Assembly: GCA_022790905.1 (NCBI GenBank) | Contig: JAAVYC010000162.1 | Span: 1-13,679 of the forward strand | DNA: 13,679 bases | Reading direction: 5' to 3' | Source of the DNA: Lachnospiraceae bacterium | GTDB lineage: Bacteria > Bacillota > Clostridia > Lachnospirales > Lachnospiraceae | Shown here: in pieces, positions 8,317 through 13,679 of the stretch | How the letters are laid out: each line of letters begins with the position of its first letter | How positions within the stretch are numbered: the first letter of the stretch is position 1 | Notes under the pieces: generated by a model | Told to the model about the DNA's origin: nothing | The model's input: the letters and a program-made list of their open reading frames with translations, nothing else | The model's database searches: none | Made by a program: the position numbers and the translations under genes

Positions 8317-9621
8317 TTACCCTTCTGATAAATCTTCCTCACCCAATATCAATTTGATTGCCCAGGGCGGTACATCTACATCCATATAATCTTCTCTTAA
8401 AAAGACAAATGCTGTATCATAAACCGGCTTTTTTAGCGGATATCTGCCGTATCCATCGGTAAAGTAAAGCAAACCTTTTAACTTTGAAAATTTCTTCTCC
8501 TGTAACATGCGATTCACATAAGAAAAAACCGGACGAAAATCTGTCCCGCCGAGTCCCCTGATCTCGAAATGATCCATATATTCTTTTAACTCTTTTTCAT
8601 CCGTAATCTTTGTATCCGACTGCACGCGCTCATCACACTGTATGATATGCACATGAAACTTTCGATAAAAAGACTCCGACTGACTGAGTACAGAATATGT
8701 CTCCTCCAAAAACTTCTGTATCAATTCCTTTTTACAGGACATCGAGGTGTCCACCGCAATCACGAAATCTTCAATCCTATGGACTTCTTTTGTCTCTTGC
8801 GGCTCAATCAACGGCATATTTCCATAGAGTTCCATGCCATAGTTGTAAAAGATATAGTCGAAGCTGTCAAGATCTACGAGCATTTCTTCTTTTAAGACAC
8901 AGAACTTTTTCAAAAAGTTTCGATAATCATATCGTTCCCTGTTCTCGACGGATAGCTGTTCTAACAGTCCTTTGGAATCCTCGCATGCCTCTTTAGAAAA
9001 GGTCTGCAACTCCGTCTCCATCTTCTCACGAATGTCTTTCCACTTGTTCTCATCTGGCATACCCTGCGGCTGCTTTTTTCTATCTGTCTCCCAATAGCGG
9101 TGATCGTCCACACAGAACTCCTGCAGCATTCTCGCCACCGTACGCGGATCTAACTCTGCGCTCTCCAGCAGTGTATAAATTCTTTCCGCTGTCAGTACGC
9201 GTGTCTTTTCTCGGAGTCCGTCGTAAACTGCACGGCGATATGGCTTTGAGGGAAGCCTTAGGCACCGAAGAGGCAATTGATCTATGATCGATTCCATCGC
9301 AATATCACAGGCAAGATCCCAAAGAGTACGCTCCTCCCCCGGCTCTTTCCAGATATGACCAAACAGACAGTGAAAGATACTGTGCAGATAGAGTCGATTC
9401 ACCACAACGTTTCCTGTCTTATATTGTTCCACCAAATATGGGATCTGATAGTAGAACAGGCTGCCATCCGTCGCACAACTTGAGATATCAAATGTCGGAA
9501 AGAGCACAAGACTGTGCAGCGCCACATCTAAAAATCTCATATTCAAATATAATTCATTTTTTGCATCCTGTAAAATCTCCGTACAGACTGTTGTTTTTTC
9601 CAATAATTCTTCTTCAAACAT
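8317..9621 (-). CDS. vWA protein with degenerate metallopeptidase domain (COG3864/DUF2201-like)
   Basis: A 434-residue protein with two parts. The N-terminal half (about 20-250) resembles the putative metallopeptidase domain of DUF2201/COG3864 proteins: LYLHSIFHCLFGHIW (residues 77-91) lies where that family has an HExxH helix, and it is followed by WDLACDIAMESII (101-113), the usual conserved helix. The catalytic glutamate is replaced by serine (S81), while H80, H84 and H89 remain. The C-terminal half (about 280-430) is a vWA-like domain with a MIDAS: D291, S293 and S295 in AVDTSMS, T360 in GGTD, and D389 in YFTDG. Such domains bind partner proteins through a divalent metal. The ATG at 9621 follows the stop of the leucine-rich-repeat gene with no gap, and the MoxR ATPase follows after three bases, so the three are almost certainly co-translated. 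It probably acts as the adaptor of the MoxR ATPase; peptidase activity seems unlikely. Confidence 0.87.
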   Translation of the reverse strand: MFEEELLEKTTVCTEILQDAKNELYLNMRFLDVALHSLVLFPTFDISSCATDGSLFYYQIPYLVEQYKTGNVVVNRLYLHSIFHCLFGHIWKEPGEERTLWDLACDIAMESIIDQLPLRCLRLPSKPYRRAVYDGLREKTRVLTAERIYTLLESAELDPRTVARMLQEFCVDDHRYWETDRKKQPQGMPDENKWKDIREKMETELQTFSKEACEDSKGLLEQLSVENRERYDYRNFLKKFCVLKEEMLVDLDSFDYIFYNYGMELYGNMPLIEPQETKEVHRIEDFVIAVDTSMSCKKELIQKFLEETYSVLSQSESFYRKFHVHIIQCDERVQSDTKITDEKELKEYMDHFEIRGLGGTDFRPVFSYVNRMLQEKKFSKLKGLLYFTDGYGRYPLKKPVYDTAFVFLREDYMDVDVPPWAIKLILGEEDLSEG

Positions 9622-10563
9622 CTATAATGAAAATCCTCTTTTTTCTTTTTTTGTACCATCTTTCTTGTGATAAAATCGATTGTGTCCCAAATCCATCAAA
9701 AAACTGACTGCTTCTATATCCTGCTGTACCACCTGCAATATGAGTTCCAATTCTCTTTGTGTTTCGACAAAATGTTCTGCCATCCAAAAAAGCAGTGCTT
9801 TTTCCCCCTGCTCAGACAAAACCTCCGCTGCCTCTTTGATATGATTTCTCAAATAAAAATCATATTCCTCCCGCGCTTCACCCTCCAATTCTACCGGATA
9901 CCGCAGACGATAGAGGGTTACATAGATAGACTCTGCCCTTTCCATATTATATTTTCCCACTTCAAACAGTCGATCATACTCTTTCCAGTTCATCCGTGTA
10001 TTTTTAAAGGCATTTCGATATTGAATACCTACACCATGCGTATGCGTCTCAATGATTCTAGCGGGCGTGTTTTCCACTGCTTCTTCAAAAAACGCCGGAA
10101 ACAGCGCCGCACATTCCCTCTCTCTTTGCCAGAAAACTTTTACCGTCTGATTCAGTTCTTCTAATACTTCTCTTAGACAAGGTTTCTGTTCTTCTACTTC
10201 CTGCAGACTTAGATGACTCAACTTCTTACAGCCCGTAAACGATCCCGAGCCTATATATGCAATATTGGAGTAAAAAGAAAAATGCCAAAAGTTCCAGCAA
10301 TTATAAAAGACATATCGACCGATGCGCAAAATACTCTTTGGCAAAATGAGTTCCTCCAAGCTCTCCCCACAGATACATGGAAAGTCTCCCGGATTTTCGG
10401 GCTCTTCCTCCATCTGTGCCGCAAAGGCATAGGGCGCTAGTTCTGTAACCGGCATTCCCTCTATCGTATCTGGTATCAAAATCCTGCTCTCTTTTGCATA
10501 ACATCGGATAATACAAATTCCCTGTTCTTTCTTTTGATAAACAAAATATGACTCTTGACTCAT
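9622..10563 (-). CDS. BspA-type leucine-rich-repeat protein, first gene of the vWA-MoxR module
   Basis: A 313-residue protein of unknown function. Residues about 18-120 hold irregular BspA/LRR_5 repeats: ILIPDTIEGMPVTELAPYAF (28-47), LEELILPKSILRIGRYVF (69-86) and the IAYIGSGSFTGCKKLSHLSL stretch (101-120), each with the pattern of a hydrophobic strand, Ile-Gly or Pro-Val turn and final aromatic residue. Residues 125-313 have no recognised domain and look alpha-helical, with conserved-looking pieces such as ETHTHGVG (172-179), YRLRYPVEL (218-226) and LLFWMAEHF (257-265), and a Lys-rich tail. There is no signal peptide, LPxTG motif or membrane helix, so unlike secreted BspA proteins it should act in the cytoplasm. 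Its stop abuts the vWA gene start. A plausible role is target recognition for the vWA-MoxR pair; that is inference. An AGAGG site precedes the ATG. Confidence 0.82.
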   Translation of the reverse strand: MSQESYFVYQKKEQGICIIRCYAKESRILIPDTIEGMPVTELAPYAFAAQMEEEPENPGDFPCICGESLEELILPKSILRIGRYVFYNCWNFWHFSFYSNIAYIGSGSFTGCKKLSHLSLQEVEEQKPCLREVLEELNQTVKVFWQRERECAALFPAFFEEAVENTPARIIETHTHGVGIQYRNAFKNTRMNWKEYDRLFEVGKYNMERAESIYVTLYRLRYPVELEGEAREEYDFYLRNHIKEAAEVLSEQGEKALLFWMAEHFVETQRELELILQVVQQDIEAVSFLMDLGHNRFYHKKDGTKKEKRGFSL

Positions 10564-10594
10564 GTCATGCCTCTTTTCATAGCAAACTCAAACG

Positions 10595-11161
10595 TTATTT
10601 TTCATTTAGCCACTCTTTTTTAGATAGACAAGAGATATGTTCTGTTCGAATATCATTCATCAGCGGCCATAATACATTTTCTTTTGTGCTGTGATACCGG
10701 AATCCACATTTCTCCTGTACACGTTTGGATTTATGATTTCCATCAAAATGACCACACCAGATTTTTTTCAGTTCCAAATCTTCGAAGCCATATCGAAGCA
10801 TCTCTTTTACTGCCTCCGGAATAAAACCTTGTCCCCAAAACGGAACTCCAATCCAGTATCCGATTTCTCCCTCCAGTTCCGATATTCCAATATTGCTGTC
10901 CTCACCGATCATCAACCCAATACTTCCGACTGCATGTCCCACATTTTTCGGTACAACGGCATAGGTTCCCGGCTTAGAGAGAACATCTCGGATAATCTCA
11001 AGACTGTTCTCCACACTCGTATGAACTGGCCACCCTGCGATAGGTCCCACCTCTGGGCTGCTTGCATATCTATATAAATCTTCTGCGTCCGTCTCTTCCC
11101 AAGGACGCAAGATCAAACGTTTTGTCTCTAAAATCATCGTTGTTATCTTATTATGTTCCAT
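10595..11161 (-). CDS. GNAT N-acetyltransferase, RimJ/RimL type
   Basis: A 188-residue acetyltransferase of the GNAT fold, expected to move an acetyl group from acetyl-CoA to an amine on a protein or small molecule. The N-terminal ETKRLILRPWEETDAEDLYR stretch (residues 12-31) is the typical RimJ/RimL opening, and IGVPFWGQGFIPEAVKEML (104-122) contains the acetyl-CoA pyrophosphate-binding motif A. The DGNHKSKRVQEKCGF segment (140-154) matches the conserved Asn-x-x-Ser-x-x-x-x-Glu-Lys-x-Gly-Phe end of the fold. A very strong GGGAGGAG site seven bases before the ATG at 11161 fixes the start, although a second ATG at codon 9 is where homologues often begin. It precedes the leucine-rich-repeat gene by 31 bases and may be cotranscribed with it. 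The substrate cannot be read from sequence. Confidence 0.9.
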   Translation of the reverse strand: MEHNKITTMILETKRLILRPWEETDAEDLYRYASSPEVGPIAGWPVHTSVENSLEIIRDVLSKPGTYAVVPKNVGHAVGSIGLMIGEDSNIGISELEGEIGYWIGVPFWGQGFIPEAVKEMLRYGFEDLELKKIWCGHFDGNHKSKRVQEKCGFRYHSTKENVLWPLMNDIRTEHISCLSKKEWLNEK

Positions 11162-11191
11162 AAATTCTCCTCCCTAATAACAAAACAATCC

Positions 11192-11197
11192 ATTATA
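11192..11197 (-). promoter_or_regulatory. Possible -10 element for the acetyltransferase and downstream run
   Basis: On the minus strand a perfect TATAAT lies 30 bases upstream of the acetyltransferase ATG in an AT-rich stretch. No good -35 hexamer is found at 16-18 bases (the best placed is CCCGAT), so this is a weak candidate for the promoter of the long minus-strand gene run. Confidence 0.35.
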
Positions 11198-11303
11198 TTT
11201 TAACTTCTATAAACATCGGGGATTAAAAATACAACAATATCAGTCTACCATAGAGCAGATCAAAATACAATTCAGGCAATCCCTCCCAAAAAGGAAACAC
11301 AAC

Positions 11304-11331
11304 TTGAAAACTCTCGTTTATATGTTATAAT
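11304..11331 (+). promoter_or_regulatory. Sigma-A type promoter of the XRE/cupin-MBL operon
   Basis: TTGAAA (11304-11309) and a perfect TATAAT (11326-11331) are separated by 16 bases, followed 40 bases later by the TTG start of the regulator gene. Spacing and hexamers fit a vegetative promoter. The -10 overlaps the first copy of a direct repeat, which suggests control by a DNA-binding protein, possibly the regulator itself. Confidence 0.75.
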
Positions 11332-11358
11332 ATACAAAAATATGTTATATTGTATACA
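11320..11358 (+). repeat. Tandem operator-like direct repeat over the -10 and transcription start
   Basis: ATATGTTATA occurs at 11320-11329 and again at 11340-11349, exactly 20 bases apart and so on the same face of the helix. Both copies are followed by TATACA (ending at 11336 and 11358), the second with two extra bases, and the second ends in the palindrome TGTATACA (11351-11358). The repeat spans the -10 element and the expected transcription start, a placement that would let a bound repressor block RNA polymerase. Confidence 0.6.
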
Positions 11359-11364
11359 GGAGAG
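11358..11364 (+). promoter_or_regulatory. Ribosome binding site that decides the TTG start of the regulator
   Basis: AGGAGAG lies six bases before TTG at 11371. The frame is open upstream to another TTG at 11350, but that start would place this site inside the coding region and has no site of its own, so the start at 11371 is preferred. Confidence 0.8.
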
Positions 11365-11370
11365 AACATT

Positions 11371-11919
11371 TTGGAAAACGCTACGATCGGAAAATATCTG
11401 AAATCTGCCCGCCAAAACAGAAACATGACGTTAGAGGACGTCGCCGCATTAACAGGCGTCAGCAAGCCGATGCTTGGGCAAATTGAGAGAGGACAATCTT
11501 CACCAACCGTCAATACGCTGTGGAAAATTTCAACCGGCATGAAAATACCATTTTCGTCTTTTCTGCAGGAGCCAAAATTGGAATACACGATTGTCAATTT
11601 ACAAGAACAAGGTATCATCACGGAAGAAAACGGAGCCATGAGAGCTTATACACTCTTTGGCTTCGACCCTATTCGTTGTTTTGAAACTTTTTATATCGAA
11701 TTTGACGCAGGCTGCCAACACTATTCAGAGAAACATCATGAGGGAGTGGAAGAATCTATTTTCGTTATAAAAGGTAAGTTGGAGATCCTTTTGAACGATA
11801 ACTCAATCTCTTTAACAGAAAAACAGGCGATCCGATTCGAGGCAAGCGTTCCACATGCCTATCTGAATCCGCATAAAGAGCTTTGCTGCGTCTACAATAC
11901 AATTTTTTACAAGGAGTGA
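11371..11919 (+). CDS. XRE-family transcriptional regulator with C-terminal cupin domain
   Basis: A 182-residue DNA-binding regulator, counted from the TTG at 11371. The helix-turn-helix lies at residues 6-61, with LEDVAALTGVSKPMLGQIER (21-40) covering the two HTH helices and GQSSPTVNTLWKI following as in other XRE-cupin proteins. The C-terminal cupin barrel (about 105-180) shows HHEGVEESIFVIKGKLEI (122-139), including histidines and a glutamate at metal or ligand positions, and the second motif with PH (161-162) and N166. Proteins of this class sense a small molecule through the cupin and repress or activate adjacent genes. It is the first gene of an operon with the MBL-fold hydrolase, whose start lies nine bases after its stop, and a promoter with a tandem repeat lies just upstream, so autoregulation is likely. 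The inducing ligand is unknown. Confidence 0.92.
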   Translation: MENATIGKYLKSARQNRNMTLEDVAALTGVSKPMLGQIERGQSSPTVNTLWKISTGMKIPFSSFLQEPKLEYTIVNLQEQGIITEENGAMRAYTLFGFDPIRCFETFYIEFDAGCQHYSEKHHEGVEESIFVIKGKLEILLNDNSISLTEKQAIRFEASVPHAYLNPHKELCCVYNTIFYKE

Positions 11920-11928
11920 AGTCAGAAC

Positions 11929-12807
11929 ATGTATGAATTAAAACAAGTCGCCGAAAACAGTTACTATATAAATTGTCCTGCAAAAATCGGAATTTTTAGG
12001 CAAAACGATACAGACGTCTATCTGATTGACAGCGGAAATGACAAAAATGCAGGCAAAAAAGTGCGCAAATTATTAGAGGCACATCATTGGAACTTAAAGG
12101 GCATAATCAACACCCATTCCAATGCAGACCATATTGGCGGAAATCAATATTTACAGCAACAGACCGGATGTAAGATATTTTCAAACGGCATAGAGACAGC
12201 GTTTACAAAATATCCCATCTTAGAACCATCGTTTTTATATGGCGGATATCCCTGTAACGATCTGAGACATAAGTTCTTACTGGCTTCCGAAAGCGATGTC
12301 ATAGATATCTCAGACTGTCAGTTTCCAAAAGAATTAGAAGCCCTTCCCCTGCGGGGACATTTTTTTGATATGATTGGCATTCGCACACCCGATAATGTGG
12401 TATTTCTCGCTGACTGCATCAGCAGCCAAAGCACTTTAGAAAAATACCAGATTTCTTTTATTTACGATGTGGCTGAATATTTGAATACATTGGATAAAGT
12501 CGAAACGATGAACGCAAAAGTGTTTGTACCCGCCCATGCAGAAGCGACAGACAACGTCGAACAGTTGGCACAATTAAATCGCCAGAAAGTCTTTGACGTG
12601 GCGGATACCATACAGTCGATTTTAAAAACGCCGATGTGTTTTGAAAGGCTCCTAAAACAGATTTTCGATACATATGAATTGACCATGAATTTTGAACAGT
12701 ATGTCCTGATTGGAAGCACCATACGTTCCTACCTGTCATGGCTAAAAGACAATGAAAAAATAAAAGCTGCTTTTCAGGATAACTTATTGTTGTGGAGTTG
12801 TTCTTAA
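11929..12807 (+). CDS. Metallo-beta-lactamase-fold hydrolase with altered metal motif
   Basis: A 292-residue MBL-fold protein. The first metal motif is THSNADHIGG (residues 62-71): H63, D67 and H68 are present, but the second histidine of the usual HxHxDH is N65. Further ligands are present at H144 (LRGHFFDMIG), D162 (FLADC) and H203 (VPAH). A C-terminal helical part (about 210-292) follows, as in glyoxalase II-like and RNase J-unrelated stand-alone hydrolases. No signal peptide is seen, so it is probably cytoplasmic and not a secreted beta-lactamase. An AAGGAG site overlapping the end of the regulator gene lies 12 bases before the ATG. The pairing with an XRE/cupin regulator suggests a hydrolase induced by a small molecule. 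The substrate is unknown, and the missing histidine implies an altered or single-metal site. Confidence 0.88.
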   Translation: MYELKQVAENSYYINCPAKIGIFRQNDTDVYLIDSGNDKNAGKKVRKLLEAHHWNLKGIINTHSNADHIGGNQYLQQQTGCKIFSNGIETAFTKYPILEPSFLYGGYPCNDLRHKFLLASESDVIDISDCQFPKELEALPLRGHFFDMIGIRTPDNVVFLADCISSQSTLEKYQISFIYDVAEYLNTLDKVETMNAKVFVPAHAEATDNVEQLAQLNRQKVFDVADTIQSILKTPMCFERLLKQIFDTYELTMNFEQYVLIGSTIRSYLSWLKDNEKIKAAFQDNLLLWSCS

Positions 12808-12817
12808 CTATAAAAAT

Positions 12818-12854
12818 TTATGGCCCCTTTCAAAAAAGGCGCCATAATTTTTTT
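12818..12854. terminator. Bidirectional intrinsic terminator between convergent operons
   Basis: The arms 12818-12830 and 12835-12847 pair over about 13 positions with one C-C mismatch (TTATGGCCCC against GGCGCCATAA). Seven thymines follow on the plus strand (12848-12854), and the minus strand reads ATTTTTA beyond the other arm. It sits between the MBL-fold gene and the convergent YbjQ gene and can serve both. Confidence 0.85.
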
Positions 12855-12867
12855 ATCTTTCTTCTGT

Positions 12868-13185
12868 TTATTTTTCTATCACTTTTACGGCAGTTCCGTA
12901 AGCAACAACCTCTGCCGCTCCCTGCACCAGAGAAGAGGAACCGTAACGGATATTGATAATCGCATCTGCTCCCAATTCTTCCGCCTCGTCTACCATTCTC
13001 TTTGTCGCTATCTGTCTTGCTGTGTTGAGCATCTCTGTATATCCCTTAAGCTCTCCTCCAACCAGGTTTTTCATTCCTGCCATAAAATCTTTTCCAAAAT
13101 TCTTCGTCTCTACGACAGTTCCCTTTACCAATCCCAATGCCTCAATCTCTGCTCCAGGGATATAATCAATATTTAGAAGCTTCAT
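12868..13185 (-). CDS. YbjQ-family protein (UPF0145, heavy-metal-binding domain)
   Basis: A 105-residue protein of the YbjQ/UPF0145 family, a small alpha-beta fold that forms pentamers and is annotated as heavy-metal binding; no clear biochemical role is established. The sequence shows the family pattern: an N-terminal IPGAEIEALGLVKG stretch (residues 9-22), GGELKGYTEML (43-53), EEAEELGADAIINIRY-like central segment (residues about 68-82) and the terminal AYGTAV strand (95-100). The ATG at 13185 has AAGGAGGAG eight bases upstream; an in-frame TTG at 13203 is rejected because that site would then be coding. Its start lies 20 bases inside the end of the upstream membrane-protein gene, so the two form an operon. 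The family call is strong; function remains unknown. Confidence 0.9.
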   Translation of the reverse strand: MKLLNIDYIPGAEIEALGLVKGTVVETKNFGKDFMAGMKNLVGGELKGYTEMLNTARQIATKRMVDEAEELGADAIINIRYGSSSLVQGAAEVVAYGTAVKVIEK

Positions 13186-13429
13186 CCTCTTCTCCTCCTT
13201 CAATCTCCTTTATGCGTTCCTCTAACACATAAACAATTCCTACTACCAACAAAATCGGAACCAACAGACTAAGCACTATTACACCGAACGGTGCCATTGT
13301 CTCATACATCCCAAGCGCCAGCATTGCAATCTGTATCGCCACGATAAGAATGATGACTACTCCTGTTATGATAGCACCCGTCTTTTTTATTTTTCTCTGC
13401 TTTCTCTGTTTTTCATCTAATGTGTCCAT
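13166..13429 (-). CDS. Small two-helix membrane protein, unknown function
   Basis: An 87-residue protein that I do not recognise. It has a strongly basic N-terminus (KQRKQRKIKK, residues 7-16), two hydrophobic segments (about 17-41 and 47-69) joined by a short loop, and an acidic C-terminal tail (ERIKEIEGGEEDE, 70-82). The positive-inside rule would place the basic N-terminus, and hence probably both termini, in the cytoplasm. GAGGAG lies seven bases before the ATG at 13429, and a clear promoter is found about 80 bases upstream. The last 20 bases overlap the YbjQ gene, so both proteins are made from one transcript; a membrane partner for the YbjQ protein is a possibility, not shown by the sequence. 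Confidence 0.78.
   Translation of the reverse strand: MDTLDEKQRKQRKIKKTGAIITGVVIILIVAIQIAMLALGMYETMAPFGVIVLSLLVPILLVVGIVYVLEERIKEIEGGEEDEASKY
13192..13200 (-). promoter_or_regulatory. Ribosome binding site that decides the YbjQ start
   Basis: The minus strand reads AAGGAGGAG immediately after a TTG at 13203 and eight bases before the ATG at 13185 (measured from GGAGG). It marks 13185 as the true start and lies inside the end of the upstream membrane-protein gene. Confidence 0.85.
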
Positions 13430-13469
13430 TCAAATTCTCCTCTTCTGTGGCAACTTCACAAAACAATTC

Positions 13470-13492
13470 AGCAGACTAAAATAAGTACTGCT
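13470..13492. promoter_or_regulatory. Operator-like inverted repeat downstream of the small-operon promoter
   Basis: AGCAGACT (13470-13477) and AGTACTGCT (13484-13492) form an imperfect inverted repeat with a one-base bulge and a six-base spacer. It begins about a dozen bases after the minus-strand -10 element, so it covers the first part of the transcript. It could be a repressor site or a 5' leader hairpin; no terminator-like T run follows. Confidence 0.4.
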
Positions 13493-13503
13493 AAATTACT
13501 TTT

Positions 13504-13532
13504 ATTATACTAAATTATTTCTTATTTGCAAA
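13504..13532 (-). promoter_or_regulatory. Promoter of the membrane-protein/YbjQ operon
   Basis: On the minus strand TTTGCA (13527-13532) and a perfect TATAAT (13504-13509) are separated by 17 bases. The -35 matches four of six consensus positions. The expected transcript would have a leader of roughly 65-70 bases before the ATG at 13429. Confidence 0.75.
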
Positions 13533-13596
13533 GAAATTTTTCTATCCAGTATTTGCAAAAATCTCATATGCTGAAGTCATAACCATTTTCACAGAC

Positions 13597-13633
13597 AAAA
13601 AGACCTGTAAAACTACTGCTCTACAGGTCTTTT
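13597..13633 (-). terminator. Intrinsic terminator of the tRNA transcript
   Basis: On the minus strand AAAAGACCTGTA pairs perfectly over 12 bases with TACAGGTCTTTT (arms 13622-13633 and 13598-13609) around a 12-base loop, followed by continued thymines (TTTTTG). It starts eight bases after the tRNA 3' end. Confidence 0.88.
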
Positions 13634-13640
13634 CATCGAA

Positions 13641-13679
13641 TGCCGGCGGTGGGACTTGAACCCACACGTTGTTGCCAAC
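13641..13679 (-). tRNA. tRNA-Leu, 3' half only (5' half beyond window)
   Basis: The minus strand gives a variable-arm hairpin GTTG-GCAA-CAAC, a T arm with GTGGG/CCCAC stem and TTCAAGT loop, the acceptor strand CGCCGGC and discriminator A at 13641. The long variable arm makes it a class II tRNA (Leu, Ser or Tyr); the A73 discriminator with an acceptor expected to pair with GCCGGCG fits leucine. CCA is not encoded (TTC follows), so it must be added after transcription. The anticodon lies outside the window. Confidence 0.85.

Noticed and set aside
9667..10164. Plus-strand open frame of 165 codons opposite the LRR gene
   Set aside because: It is antisense to a gene with clear repeats and operon spacing, has no ribosome binding site and its protein is a low-information Phe/Ile-rich shadow.
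10691..11077. Plus-strand open frame of 128 codons opposite the acetyltransferase
   Set aside because: The minus-strand frame has GNAT motifs and a strong ribosome binding site; the plus frame has neither.
12458..12739. Minus-strand frames of 93 and 86 codons inside the MBL-fold gene
   Set aside because: Antisense shadows without recognisable domains or ribosome binding sites.
13166..13203. Longer YbjQ protein starting at TTG 13203
   Set aside because: The AAGGAGGAG site would lie within the coding region, and the ATG at 13185 has ideal spacing and gives the usual family length.
13641..13679. tRNA 3' end as an integration site for a mobile element
   Set aside because: No integrase gene and no second copy of the tRNA 3' end were found in the window.
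1..13679. CRISPR arrays, insertion sequences and large repeats
   Set aside because: No regularly spaced repeats, transposase genes or terminal inverted repeats were seen on either strand.

Overview
The window reads as a chromosomal segment of a Gram-positive, moderately AT-rich member of the Clostridia, most likely Lachnospiraceae. The basis is strong AGGAGG-type ribosome binding sites, many ATGA or zero-gap gene junctions, a Bacillus/Clostridium-style PolA with a decayed proofreading domain, and a tRNA gene without an encoded CCA. The family-level placement is inferred from gene content, not from a marker gene. No insertion sequence, integrase, CRISPR array or phage gene was seen, and no gene-free stretch exceeds about 300 bases.

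Positions 1-11161 hold nine consecutive genes on the minus strand with gaps of 0 to 31 bases and no recognisable terminator between them. In transcription order they are: a GNAT acetyltransferase; a BspA-type leucine-rich-repeat protein; a vWA protein with a degenerate metallopeptidase domain; a MoxR-type AAA+ ATPase; a YbgC-like hotdog thioesterase; a three-domain M24B Xaa-Pro aminopeptidase; DNA polymerase I (polA); dephospho-CoA kinase (coaE); and an FtsA-like actin-fold ATPase cut by the window start. The last five look like core housekeeping genes. The LRR, vWA and MoxR genes, joined by 0- and 3-base gaps, form a compact chaperone-like module of unknown purpose and are the most interesting part of the window.

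Positions 11162-12807 begin with a divergent intergenic region carrying a good plus-strand promoter overlapped by a 10-bp direct repeat with a 20-bp period. It is followed by a two-gene plus-strand operon: an XRE/cupin regulator, whose real start is an internal TTG, and a metallo-beta-lactamase-fold hydrolase with one metal-binding histidine replaced by asparagine. A bidirectional hairpin terminator lies between this operon and the convergent genes to its right.

Positions 12868-13429 hold a small minus-strand operon of a two-helix membrane protein and a YbjQ-family protein, driven by a clear promoter with an operator-like inverted repeat just downstream. The right edge holds the 3' half of a leucine tRNA gene on the minus strand, followed by a strong intrinsic terminator.
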